From the NCBI RefSeq assembly GCF_000430645.1, contig NZ_KE387185.1, positions 124,001-188,000 of the forward strand: DNA of 64,000 bases, in the 5' to 3' direction. The notes beneath the pieces were generated by a model. It saw only the letters and a list, made by a program, of their open reading frames with translations. It was not told the origin of the DNA and did no database searches. This document shows positions 27,773 through 35,650 of the stretch, in pieces (position 1 is the stretch's first letter; each line of letters starts with the position of its first letter). The DNA is from Aquimarina latercula DSM 2041. Its GTDB lineage: Bacteria; Bacteroidota; Bacteroidia; Flavobacteriales; Flavobacteriaceae. The position numbers and the translations under genes are program-made.

Positions 27773-29326
27773 TTATAAATCAAACTTAATACCTTGTGCA
27801 AGAGGTAATTCTGTTGTATAATTTATAGTGTTTGTTTGTCTACGCATATATACTTTCCAAGCATCAGAACCAGATTCTCTTCCTCCTCCAGTTTCTTTCT
27901 CTCCTCCAAAAGCACCTCCAATTTCGGCACCAGAGGTTCCAATATTTACATTAGCAATTCCACAATCCGATCCTGCATGAGACAAGAATCTTTCTGCTTC
28001 GCGTAAATTATTAGTCATTATTGCCGAAGATAATCCCTGAGCAACACCATTCTGAACCTCAATTGCATTTTCTACATCACCACTATATTTTAATAAATAT
28101 AAAACTGGAGCAAATGTTTCGTGTTGAACAATTTCGAAAGAATTATCAGCCTCCGCGATTGCAGGTTTTACATAACATCCACTTTCATATCCTTCTCCAG
28201 AAAGAACACCACCATCTACTACAATGTTTCCTCCTTCTTTTACTACTTTTTCCAAAGCATTTTGGTATCCGCTTACAGCGTCTTTATCAATAAGGGGTCC
28301 TACATGGTTATTCTCGTCTAAAGGATTTCCAATACGCAATTGCTTATAAGCGTCTACGACAGCATTTTTTACTTTATCATAAATTGAGTCATGAATAATC
28401 AATCTTCTCGTCGAGGTACAACGCTGTCCTGCTGTTCCAACAGCACCAAAAACAGCTCCAATCACAGTCATTTTAATATCAGCGTCCGGAGTTACAATAA
28501 TCGCATTATTTCCTCCAAGCTCTAATAATGATTTCCCTAAACGTTCTCCAACTGTAGCTCCAACAATTTTACCCATTCTAGTAGATCCTGTCGCAGAAAT
28601 TAACGGAATCCGTTTATCAGTAGTCATCATTTCTCCTACTTTATAATCTCCGTTAATAAGACAAGAAACTCCTTCTGGAATATCATTCTCTTTTAAAACT
28701 TTAGCTATTATATTTTGACAAGCAATACCACAAAGCGGTGTTTTCTCACTTGGTTTCCAAACACAAACATCCCCGCATATCCAAGCTAAAGCCGTATTCC
28801 AAGCCCAAACAGCCACAGGAAAGTTAAAAGCAGAAATAATACCTACTATTCCTAATGGATGATACTGTTCATACATTCTATGCCCAGGTCGCTCTGAATG
28901 CATGGTTAATCCATGTAATTGTCTAGATAAACCAACAGCAAAATCACAGATATCAATCATCTCCTGAACTTCTCCCAGTCCTTCTTGATAAGATTTACCC
29001 ATCTCATAGGAAACTAATTTACCAAGAGGCTCTTTTAAAACCCTTAATTCTTCTCCAAACTGTCTAACAATCTCTCCTCTAAGCGGAGCAGGCATTAACT
29101 TCCAAGATTTAAAAGCCGATTGAGCCTTTTCTATTACTTTCTCATAATCATTATTTGTGGTAGTAGTGACTTTTCCTATTAAGTTACCATCTACTGGAGA
29201 AAAAGATGAAATTTCATCACCATTAGAAAACCAATCAGAACCTGTAGAAGTTCCTTTATTAAGATCAGAAACACCTAATTGCTTTAATGCTTCTTCTATT
29301 CCAAAATCTGTTGCTATAGCTGCCAT
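27773..29326 (-). CDS. amaB: Aldehyde dehydrogenase, ALDH7/AmaB-like
   Basis: 517 residues, full length. The nucleophile is Cys303 in GQRCTSTRRL, with a general-base Glu in LLELGGNNAIIV. GQRCTSTRRLIIHDSIYD is the ALDH7 (antiquitin) pattern rather than that of ALDH8/AMS dehydrogenase. ALDH7 enzymes oxidise alpha-aminoadipic semialdehyde / piperideine-6-carboxylate in lysine catabolism. Its neighbour is 3-hydroxyanthranilate dioxygenase on the same strand, so a role in an aldehyde step of tryptophan degradation cannot be excluded. The gene symbol is tentative. Confidence 0.9.
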   Translation of the reverse strand: MAAIATDFGIEEALKQLGVSDLNKGTSTGSDWFSNGDEISSFSPVDGNLIGKVTTTTNNDYEKVIEKAQSAFKSWKLMPAPLRGEIVRQFGEELRVLKEPLGKLVSYEMGKSYQEGLGEVQEMIDICDFAVGLSRQLHGLTMHSERPGHRMYEQYHPLGIVGIISAFNFPVAVWAWNTALAWICGDVCVWKPSEKTPLCGIACQNIIAKVLKENDIPEGVSCLINGDYKVGEMMTTDKRIPLISATGSTRMGKIVGATVGERLGKSLLELGGNNAIIVTPDADIKMTVIGAVFGAVGTAGQRCTSTRRLIIHDSIYDKVKNAVVDAYKQLRIGNPLDENNHVGPLIDKDAVSGYQNALEKVVKEGGNIVVDGGVLSGEGYESGCYVKPAIAEADNSFEIVQHETFAPVLYLLKYSGDVENAIEVQNGVAQGLSSAIMTNNLREAERFLSHAGSDCGIANVNIGTSGAEIGGAFGGEKETGGGRESGSDAWKVYMRRQTNTINYTTELPLAQGIKFDL

Positions 29327-29488
29327 ATTTTTTGAATTATATTTTTAGAGACCGTAAAGATACTGCGTTTTGAAGATATATTAAATTTTGACCCGTTATA
29401 TTGATGATTTTGAATAATATTCTAAAAAAACCTTGTTAAAAAAATCAATCTTCTATTAAAATTAAAAGTTTCAAATTAAATTGACTCT

Positions 29489-30028
29489 TTATGGTTCTGT
29501 AACAAATCTCTTATCTACTGGCATTTCTGCACCACAATTATTACAAGTTCTTAACGATTGACTACCATAAAAATGTTTAAAATGTTTAAGAAAATCCTTT
29601 TCAATATCATTTAGCTTAAAGTAAACCTCGTGTAATTTAGTATTACAATTATCACAAAACCATAATAATCCATCTTCAGCCTCTAAATCAACACGTTTTC
29701 TTTCTATTACCAAGCCTATAGATCCCTCGTGACGTACTGGAGAATGGGGAACTTTTGCAGGATGCAAGTACATATCCCCTGGTCCTAATTTCATAGTTTC
29801 TTTTTTACCATTCTCTTGTATATGAACTTCTATCTCGCCTTCTAATTGGTAAAATAGCTCTTCTGTTTCATTATAATGATAATCCTTTCTTGCATTGGGA
29901 CCAGCAACAATCATTACGATGTAATCTCCCGCATCTTTGTATAAATTTTTATTACCTACAGGAGGCTTAAGTGTATCTCTATTTTCTTTTATCCATTTAT
30001 CAAGATTAAAAGGTTTTCGAATTCCCAT
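29489..30028 (-). CDS. nbaC: 3-hydroxyanthranilate 3,4-dioxygenase
   Basis: Opens the ring of 3-hydroxyanthranilate in the kynurenine pathway. 179 residues from the ATG at 30028, which starts the conserved N-terminus MGIRKPFNLDKWI (an upstream in-frame ATG at 30067 adds an unlikely prefix). The cupin Fe(II) ligands are in KDYHYNETEELF (His and Glu) and VPHSP (His). The C-terminal rubredoxin-like iron site of bacterial enzymes is present as CDNC ... CNNC. It is 162 bases upstream of the aldehyde dehydrogenase gene. Kynureninase or kynurenine monooxygenase genes are not in the window. Confidence 0.95.
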   Translation of the reverse strand: MGIRKPFNLDKWIKENRDTLKPPVGNKNLYKDAGDYIVMIVAGPNARKDYHYNETEELFYQLEGEIEVHIQENGKKETMKLGPGDMYLHPAKVPHSPVRHEGSIGLVIERKRVDLEAEDGLLWFCDNCNTKLHEVYFKLNDIEKDFLKHFKHFYGSQSLRTCNNCGAEMPVDKRFVTEP

Positions 30029-30102
30029 ATTTATATCAATTTTGAAACATAAAATTAAGCAAATCACTTGAAATCTTTATAAAAACCAAAGTAATCTTCT
30101 CT

Positions 30103-30135
30103 AAAAAAGCAAAAGCGAACCTAAGTTCGCTTTTG
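30103..30135 (-). terminator. Rho-independent terminator of the Cys-rich peptide gene
   Basis: An 11-bp perfect stem (30110-30120 with 30125-30135; core AAAAGCGAAC) and four-base loop CTAA. Read on the minus strand it is followed by a run of T residues, seven bases after the stop codon. Confidence 0.85.
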
Positions 30136-30141
30136 TAAAGT

Positions 30142-30354
30142 TTAACAACCAGTTTCTTCATATTCTGTACTCCCATCAATTGGACAAGGATCAGAACAAG
30201 ATTGTGTAATTAAAATTGGGAAAGGGCTATTTCCTGGTCTAAAAACACACGCACAACATTCATCAAAAAAAGGAAAGCCTCCTCCTTGAATAGATTGTTG
30301 TTCCGTCTTACTTAATTTTTTGCTGTTGTCGATGTTTAAGATTTTTTTAAGCAT
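30142..30354 (-). CDS. Double-glycine-leader Cys-rich peptide (bacteriocin/RiPP-like precursor)
   Basis: 70 residues. The N-terminus, MLKKILNIDNSKKLSKTEQQ, then SIQGG, is the Bacteroidota leader type (LSKxEQxxIxGG) recognised by C39-peptidase ABC exporters; cleavage after Gly25 would release a 45-residue core. The core holds six Cys (33, 34, 36, 53, 57, 70), including CCAC and a terminal Cys. No modification enzyme, C39 exporter or immunity gene is adjacent. It has its own terminator and a 20-bp palindrome about 78 bases upstream. Alternatives are a secreted disulfide peptide or a vestigial precursor. Confidence 0.8.
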   Translation of the reverse strand: MLKKILNIDNSKKLSKTEQQSIQGGGFPFFDECCACVFRPGNSPFPILITQSCSDPCPIDGSTEYEETGC

Positions 30355-30431
30355 ATGATTAATTTGATTTGTTGAATTATTAAAGTTAGGGAATAATACA
30401 CCAAATCAATAGTTTTTAAACAGAATACATC

Positions 30432-30451
30432 CTCATTTTGATCAAAATGAG
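30432..30451 (-). promoter_or_regulatory. 20-bp perfect palindrome, possible operator upstream of the Cys-rich peptide
   Basis: CTCATTTTGA is followed immediately by its reverse complement, with no spacer. It lies 78 bases upstream of the peptide start, and no T tract marks it as a terminator. A dimeric repressor or activator site is possible; no adjacent regulator is visible. Confidence 0.35.
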
Positions 30452-30540
30452 CACTTATTATCAAGTGTTTATGATTTATTTAGCACGCGAGGTTACCAGG
30501 GAATATTCTTTAGTTCTTATATCAATTGAAATATCTTGCT

Positions 30541-30587
30541 ACTAAAAAGAAATCGCCCAGACAAGATTTCTCTTGTAGAGCGATTTC
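30541..30587 (-). terminator. Rho-independent terminator of the 307-aa lipoprotein gene
   Basis: GAAATCGC (30549-30556) pairs with GCGATTTC (30580-30587), and ACAAGA pairs with TCTTGT inside with a small internal loop. Read on the minus strand it is followed by TTTTTAG. Confidence 0.82.
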
Positions 30588-30636
30588 CAACTAAATAACC
30601 AACCAAAAAAATTTATATCGTCTAGTGCGACTTGTT

Positions 30637-31560
30637 TTATTTTGTAAGCTTCATAAAATCAGCTTTTTTTAATCTTCTTTTGTCATTCTGAGATGGTTTT
30701 CCATCTTTAGAACTCTTAAATTGAAGGTATCCTTCACCTACAAATTCATAAATTGCTCCAGAAGCAGGATGTAATAATTCTATCTTACTATCATTTATAA
30801 CGGTTAACTCGAAATATTCATTGCCCAAATAATCGTAATCAAGTGTTAAATTTTTCATATAGAAATTATTAGGCACATCATCTACCGCATAATAGCCACT
30901 ATAATCGTAGTATATATCATTGATATTAGACACATTAACGTCTTCAGAACTTTTAAAATTATCACCTGATCCATAATATAAAAATTGTAAATAATTTTCA
31001 TTATCAAACTCATTTAGTGCTCCAAAATCACTTGTATATACTTTTTCCCAAGTAACATATTCATGTAAGAAGTAATGTATGTTATCATAAAACACTCTAT
31101 CATAATCAAACGTATTTCTTTGATAACCTATTAGATAATAACTAGTATTAGTAACTCCATCATACAATCTAATTTCATTATTTCCATATTGAGTGACATC
31201 AAGACTATATACACCATCAATATCATGACTAATATCGACCTCCATTCTAAACGTATTATAATACCCAACATCCAATCCAAAACCATTTCCATTACTCCCA
31301 ATTCCTACCAAGTTATTATTAGCATAAAAGGTTCCATTCTTAAAGGAAACGGTAAAAGCTTTCTGAAGAAAAGGAATTTCTCCATTACCTTGTGTACGTT
31401 CTATATCCACGTACCAGATTTCATATGTATTTAATAGTTCGTTTAATGTAATTGCAGGTTCTTCAATAAAAACATCATCTTCTACTACTACTTCTGTTAC
31501 ACAAGAAGTTAGAAGCATTGAACTAATCATAAAAGCCGAAAGTAATTTTAAAGTCTTCAT
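30637..31560 (-). CDS. Conserved flavobacterial lipoprotein, unknown function
   Basis: 307 residues. The lipoprotein signal is MKTLKLLSAFMISSMLLTSC. The remainder is beta-rich, with an opening segment TYEIWYVDIERTQGNGEIPF and a conserved NNLVGIGSNGNGFGLDVG stretch. From memory, relatives are sometimes labelled 'nicotinic acid mononucleotide adenyltransferase' in databases; no HxGH or SxTxxR motif is present, and the real nadD is at 13618, so that name should not be used. Single-gene transcript with its own terminator; divergent from gpsA. Confidence 0.75.
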   Translation of the reverse strand: MKTLKLLSAFMISSMLLTSCVTEVVVEDDVFIEEPAITLNELLNTYEIWYVDIERTQGNGEIPFLQKAFTVSFKNGTFYANNNLVGIGSNGNGFGLDVGYYNTFRMEVDISHDIDGVYSLDVTQYGNNEIRLYDGVTNTSYYLIGYQRNTFDYDRVFYDNIHYFLHEYVTWEKVYTSDFGALNEFDNENYLQFLYYGSGDNFKSSEDVNVSNINDIYYDYSGYYAVDDVPNNFYMKNLTLDYDYLGNEYFELTVINDSKIELLHPASGAIYEFVGEGYLQFKSSKDGKPSQNDKRRLKKADFMKLTK

Positions 31561-31748
31561 AAGCTAAGTGTTTTTCAATTTTATCTGCTCTTTTTATTGT
31601 TTTTCAATTGTCAGATAGGATTCGCCATAGAACATTTAGTTTTGCACCAACATATTGTAATGGCTCATTTCATAATCTAGAAACCAAAACGTGTGCCAAA
31701 AACTCATTTAACTGGTTATCAAGTGTTTATTTTGAGTTGTATTTTCCT

Positions 31749-31756
31749 TATTTTTG
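31749..31756 (+). promoter_or_regulatory. Possible -7 promoter element for gpsA
   Basis: TATTTTTG matches TAnnTTTG, 18 bases before the ATG at 31775. A TTG lies upstream but at a shorter spacing (14 bases) than usual. Confidence 0.38.
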
Positions 31757-31774
31757 AACTCACAATCATTTTAC

Positions 31775-32770
31775 ATGGATAAAGAATTAAAATTTGCTGT
31801 GATCGGTGGTGGTAGTTGGGCTACTGCTATCGTAAAAATGCTTACTGAAAATCTAAACGAAGTAGGCTGGTATATGCGAAGTGTATATGCTTTAGAGCAC
31901 CTAAAAAGACAACAGCACAATCCAAATTATTTAAGCTCAGTAGAGTTTAAGATGGATCAACTTAAACTTACTAATGATATTAATGAAGCAGTTACCTATG
32001 CGGATTATTTAATTTTTGCAATACCATCCGCTTTTTTACATACCGAATTGCAAAAGCTTACTGCGTCCTTAGAACATAAAGTTATTTTCTCTGCTATTAA
32101 AGGAATTGTACCCGAAACAGGTTTAATTGTTGGAGAACATTTCCATGATATTTATAATATTCCTTTTAATAATATCGGCGTAATTACAGGTCCTTGTCAT
32201 GCAGAGGAAGTCGCTCTCGAACGCCTATCATACCTAACAATTGCATCTAACGATGAAGACAAAGCAAAAATCGTTGCCAAAAACCTAAGTAGTGAGTACA
32301 TCAAATGTAAGGTAAGTGATGATATTATTGGTACGGAGTATGCTGCTGTATTAAAAAATATTTACTCTGTAGCAGCAGGAATTGCCCACGGATTAGGATA
32401 TGGAGATAATTTCCAAAGTGTTTTAATGAGTAATGCTATTCGCGAAATGAAACGTTTTATTAAAAAAATTCATAAAATGAAACGTAATATTAACGATTCG
32501 GCATACCTAGGAGATCTACTTGTTACTGGATATTCTATTTTTTCGCGTAATCGCATGTTTGGTAATATGATTGGTAAAGGCTATACCGTAAAAAGTGCTC
32601 AAATGGAAATGAATATGGTTGCAGAGGGATATTATGCTGCAAAAACTGCTTATGAACTGGATGCTACCAGTAGTACTCGTACTCCAATAATTGATGCAGT
32701 ACACGATATATTATATGAAAACAAAAATCCTAAAAAAATATTCAAGAAACTGGCGGACAAGTTGGACTGA
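31775..32770 (+). CDS. gpsA: NAD(P)H-dependent glycerol-3-phosphate dehydrogenase
   Basis: Reduces dihydroxyacetone phosphate to glycerol-3-phosphate for phospholipid synthesis. 331 residues from the ATG at 31775, chosen because the Rossmann strand FAVIGGGSWATAI starts five residues later; a TTG at 31754 is less likely. The catalytic Lys lies in EYAAVLKNIYSVAAG and the substrate region contains AIKGIVPET and ITGPCHAEEV. The protein matches the length and motifs of GpsA. Cytoplasmic. Confidence 0.95.
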   Translation: MDKELKFAVIGGGSWATAIVKMLTENLNEVGWYMRSVYALEHLKRQQHNPNYLSSVEFKMDQLKLTNDINEAVTYADYLIFAIPSAFLHTELQKLTASLEHKVIFSAIKGIVPETGLIVGEHFHDIYNIPFNNIGVITGPCHAEEVALERLSYLTIASNDEDKAKIVAKNLSSEYIKCKVSDDIIGTEYAAVLKNIYSVAAGIAHGLGYGDNFQSVLMSNAIREMKRFIKKIHKMKRNINDSAYLGDLLVTGYSIFSRNRMFGNMIGKGYTVKSAQMEMNMVAEGYYAAKTAYELDATSSTRTPIIDAVHDILYENKNPKKIFKKLADKLD

Positions 32771-32833
32771 TAATACTATCTAAAATTTAAATAATTGGGT
32801 AAAAAGTAAAAGCCTTTATCGATAAGCTAATTA

Positions 32834-33079
32834 ATGGACAATCAAAACAAAACCATCAAAAAACAACCGAATAACCCATTACACGGAATGAAGTTGTTAA
32901 CTATATTAGAATTGCTTGTAGACCATTATGGTTGGGAAGGATTGTCTAATAAAATTTCTATCAATTGTTTTAAGAATGACCCATCTATTAAATCTAGTCT
33001 TAAGTTTTTAAGAAAAACACAATGGGCACGAGATAAAGTTGAACGCCTTTATCTAGAATTAGATAGTATGAATAAATAA
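32834..33079 (+). CDS. VF530 family small DNA-binding protein
   Basis: 81 residues. NPLHGMKLLTILELLVDHYG and the following GWEGLSNKISINCFKNDPSI and SLKFLRKTQWAR are the VF530 (DUF2132) signature; members fold as a small helical domain proposed to bind DNA, from the Vibrio VF530 structure. No other domain. It follows gpsA by 64 bases on the same strand, so cotranscription is possible. Confidence 0.85.
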   Translation: MDNQNKTIKKQPNNPLHGMKLLTILELLVDHYGWEGLSNKISINCFKNDPSIKSSLKFLRKTQWARDKVERLYLELDSMNK

Positions 33080-33180
33080 GATCAAAAATAAGGTTTCACA
33101 ATGTTTGCGTGTATTTCTCAAATATCAATAAGAAACCCTTATGCACTTATTAGTATATATTTCTTTGTAACTTTATACAT

Positions 33181-33636
33181 ATGAAAGAACTTATCGAAAA
33201 ATTTTATACTGGATTAAGCGAAGGAAATGCAGAGAAAATGATTTCTTGTTATCACGATGATATTGTTTTTGAAGATCCTGGTTTCGGAAAATTAAAAGGT
33301 GAAAGAGCCAAAAAAATGTGGCAAATGCTTTGTAAAAATGGGAAAGATCTTAAAGTAGAGTTCTCTAAAGTAGAAGCAGATGATCAAAAAGGTTCTGCAC
33401 ACTGGGAGGCTTGGTATAGTTTTAGTCAAACAGGAAGGTCTGTTCATAATAGTATCGATGCTGAGTTCGAATTTAAAGATGGTAAAATTATAAAACACAC
33501 AGATCATTTTAACCTACACAAATGGGCTTCGCAAGCAATTGGTTGGAAAGGAAAGCTACTAGGCGGAACTAATTTTTTTAAGAAAAAACTACATCAACAG
33601 ACCAATAGATTACTTGATAAATTCCAAGCATCCTAA
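33181..33636 (+). CDS. NTF2-like (SnoaL-type) protein
   Basis: 151 residues with an NTF2/SnoaL-like fold: the N-terminal helix (KELIEKFYTGLSEGNAEKMISC) with YHDDIVFEDPGFGKLKG is typical of nuclear transport factor 2 family enzymes or ketosteroid isomerase-like binders. A basic C-terminal tail (KKLHQQTNRLLDK) extends beyond the usual domain. The substrate is unknown. It lies three bases before the sulfurtransferase start, so both are probably in one operon. Confidence 0.8.
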   Translation: MKELIEKFYTGLSEGNAEKMISCYHDDIVFEDPGFGKLKGERAKKMWQMLCKNGKDLKVEFSKVEADDQKGSAHWEAWYSFSQTGRSVHNSIDAEFEFKDGKIIKHTDHFNLHKWASQAIGWKGKLLGGTNFFKKKLHQQTNRLLDKFQAS

Positions 33637-33638
33637 GA

Positions 33639-34484
33639 ATGACAACTTTACAATTCCCTTCACCATTAGTTTCTGTAGATTGGTTATCTAAAAATTTAGA
33701 TCATCCAGATCTTGTTATTCTTGATGCTAGTATTAAAAAGGCTACTTCTTCTGTCGCATCTGATCAAGAATTACAAATTCCAAAAGCTCGATTTTTTGAT
33801 ATCAAAAAATCCTTTTCTGATCAAGATTCGAACTTACCAAATATGTTTCCTTCTTCTGATTTTTTTGAAAAAAATTGTAGAAAATTAGGTATCAACACTA
33901 ACTCAAAAATTGTAGTGTATGATACTTTAGGTATATACTCAAGTCCAAGAGCCTGGTGGATGTTTACCTCTTTAGGTCATAAAAATGTAGCAGTACTTAA
34001 TGGTGGATTACCCGAATGGATAAAAAGCGAATTACCTACTAAAAAAAAAGGGTCTGCGACCAAATTTCCATTAGGAAATTTTAAAATAAACGATCATTCC
34101 AAATACATTGTTAACGCGAAAAACATTTTATTTGAAATGAACAGTACAAAATCTCTGATCCTTGATGCACGTTCTTTTGGCCGATTTAAAGCAATTGATC
34201 CAGAACCCAGAAACGATCTAAAAGGCGGACACATTCCTAACTCATTAAGTTTGCCTTATACAAAGGTATTACAACATGGAAAAATGCTTCCAACAAAAGA
34301 ACTAATAAGACTATTGGATGATTTTGAAATTGAAAATAAAAAATTGATCTTTAGCTGCGGTTCAGGTATTACTGCTTGTGTGATTTTATTAGCAGCTCAT
34401 CTTGCTGGATACACTGACTTGTGGATTTATGATGGCTCTTGGAGCGAATGGGGCCAATTAAAAGACGCTCCGATCCATTGTTAA
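33639..34484 (+). CDS. sseA: Rhodanese-type sulfurtransferase (SseA-like)
   Basis: 281 residues with two rhodanese domains. The active-site Cys is in the C-terminal loop FSCGSGITACV; the loop length and CGSG start match 3-mercaptopyruvate sulfurtransferases (CGSGVTA) rather than thiosulfate enzymes. Transfers sulfur from mercaptopyruvate to thiols or cyanide, probably in the cytoplasm. It starts two bases after the NTF2-like gene. The GH3 gene starts 29 bases downstream. Confidence 0.88.
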   Translation: MTTLQFPSPLVSVDWLSKNLDHPDLVILDASIKKATSSVASDQELQIPKARFFDIKKSFSDQDSNLPNMFPSSDFFEKNCRKLGINTNSKIVVYDTLGIYSSPRAWWMFTSLGHKNVAVLNGGLPEWIKSELPTKKKGSATKFPLGNFKINDHSKYIVNAKNILFEMNSTKSLILDARSFGRFKAIDPEPRNDLKGGHIPNSLSLPYTKVLQHGKMLPTKELIRLLDDFEIENKKLIFSCGSGITACVILLAAHLAGYTDLWIYDGSWSEWGQLKDAPIHC

Positions 34485-34513
34485 TCTATTTAATAAAACC
34501 CAAATCATTACCT

Positions 34514-35611
34514 ATGCGATATTTTTCATTATTACTACTTTCAGTTTTATCTATTATTCAAAGCAATGCACAATCTAAAAAATTCGGGTTACAGGATTTT
34601 TACACCTACAATTCCGAATTGGAGTATACCGTAGACTCTATCTATAATACACTTTCAGAAAGACAACAAGTAGCTCAAATGATCATATCATCAGCTGGAG
34701 AGTTAGGAAAACCTATGGCTACAGTTAAAAAGTTGACCGAAAATGACGCCATCGGAGGTGTGGTCTTTCTTAAAGGAAGTAAAAAAACACATACAGAAAG
34801 TATCAACACCTTAAACGCAATTTCTACTAAAAATAAGACACTGCCTCTACTTTTTAGCATGGACGCAGAGCCCAGTTTATTTGCCAGTCGAATTAAAGGA
34901 GCAAAAGACGTTGGAAAAACAATTGACATAAAAACCGAGGCACAATCTGATGCAGTAGTTAATACAATTAATACAGAACTTAGAGAAATTGGAGTACATC
35001 ATAATTACGCACCTGTTTTAGACATAAGTGCCAGTAATGAAGCCATTAAATCCAGAAGTTATGGTAGCGATAAGGATGCAGTAATTACCTTGGCCAATCA
35101 ATTTATAAAATGTACGCAAGCGGGTGGAATCATCGCCACTGCAAAACATTTTCCTGGTCATGGTTTGGTAAAAGGAGATACGCATAAACAAAGTGTTTAT
35201 ATTGATGGTCCATTACAGGAAGTAGATAATTATAAAAAGATTATTGAAGATGGTGTATTATCCATTATGATTGCGCACATAACCATCCAAAATAACGAGA
35301 AATATGGAACTGATGGGTTGCCTTCTAGCTGTTCTAGAAAAATTATTACAGGATTACTAAAAGAAGAAATGGGGTTTAAGGGAATTATAATTTCTGATGC
35401 TTTAAATATTATGAAAGCTGTTACTATTCTTAATAACGCACCTTTATTGGCTTCTAAAGCGGGTTGTGATCTAATTTTAATGCCTCAAAACGAAAATACC
35501 ACCATAAATGCAATTCTTTCTGAAATGAAAACAAACCCTGCTTATAAAAAACAAGTTGTTCAATCCGTTAAGAAGATACTTCGTTTAAAGGTTTGTGGAG
35601 GGGTTATTTAA
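34514..35611 (+). CDS. Secreted glycoside hydrolase family 3 protein (beta-N-acetylglucosaminidase-like)
   Basis: 365 residues from the ATG at 34514, the start of a signal peptide (MRYFSLLLLSVLSIIQSNAQ); an in-frame ATG inside the rhodanese gene at 34439 is rejected. A single GH3 N-terminal TIM barrel is present with the NagZ-type KHFPGHG motif and downstream GDTHKQ His region, and nucleophile Asp in IIISDALNIM. The size and motifs fit the single-domain beta-hexosaminidase branch, which acts on peptidoglycan or chitin fragments. Periplasmic, since the signal peptide is intact. Confidence 0.85.
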   Translation: MRYFSLLLLSVLSIIQSNAQSKKFGLQDFYTYNSELEYTVDSIYNTLSERQQVAQMIISSAGELGKPMATVKKLTENDAIGGVVFLKGSKKTHTESINTLNAISTKNKTLPLLFSMDAEPSLFASRIKGAKDVGKTIDIKTEAQSDAVVNTINTELREIGVHHNYAPVLDISASNEAIKSRSYGSDKDAVITLANQFIKCTQAGGIIATAKHFPGHGLVKGDTHKQSVYIDGPLQEVDNYKKIIEDGVLSIMIAHITIQNNEKYGTDGLPSSCSRKIITGLLKEEMGFKGIIISDALNIMKAVTILNNAPLLASKAGCDLILMPQNENTTINAILSEMKTNPAYKKQVVQSVKKILRLKVCGGVI

Positions 35612-35650
35612 ACAGATACAATTACTTTAAAAAAACTAAATATTATAAAA

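Noticed and set aside
28021..28321. Plus-strand open frames of 60-90 codons inside the aldehyde dehydrogenase gene
   Set aside because: Antisense to a well-supported gene; composition rich in His/Phe/Gln as expected of shadow frames.
30637..31560. Calling this gene an adenylyltransferase
   Set aside because: No nucleotidyltransferase motif; a lipoprotein signal and beta-rich sequence are seen instead.
30458..31730. A 15-base sequence (TTATCAAGTGTTTAT) found twice, at 30458-30472 and 31716-31730
   Set aside because: In AT-rich DNA of this length a few chance 15-base matches are expected; flanks are not shared and the two sites face different genes.
33088..33142. Long-loop hairpin after the VF530 gene (AAGGTTTC with a bulged partner)
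   Set aside because: One bulge, a 34-base loop and no T tract; too weak to call a terminator.
34439..34514. Longer start for the GH3 protein inside the rhodanese gene
   Set aside because: The signal peptide begins exactly at the ATG at 34514, which fits a secreted enzyme.
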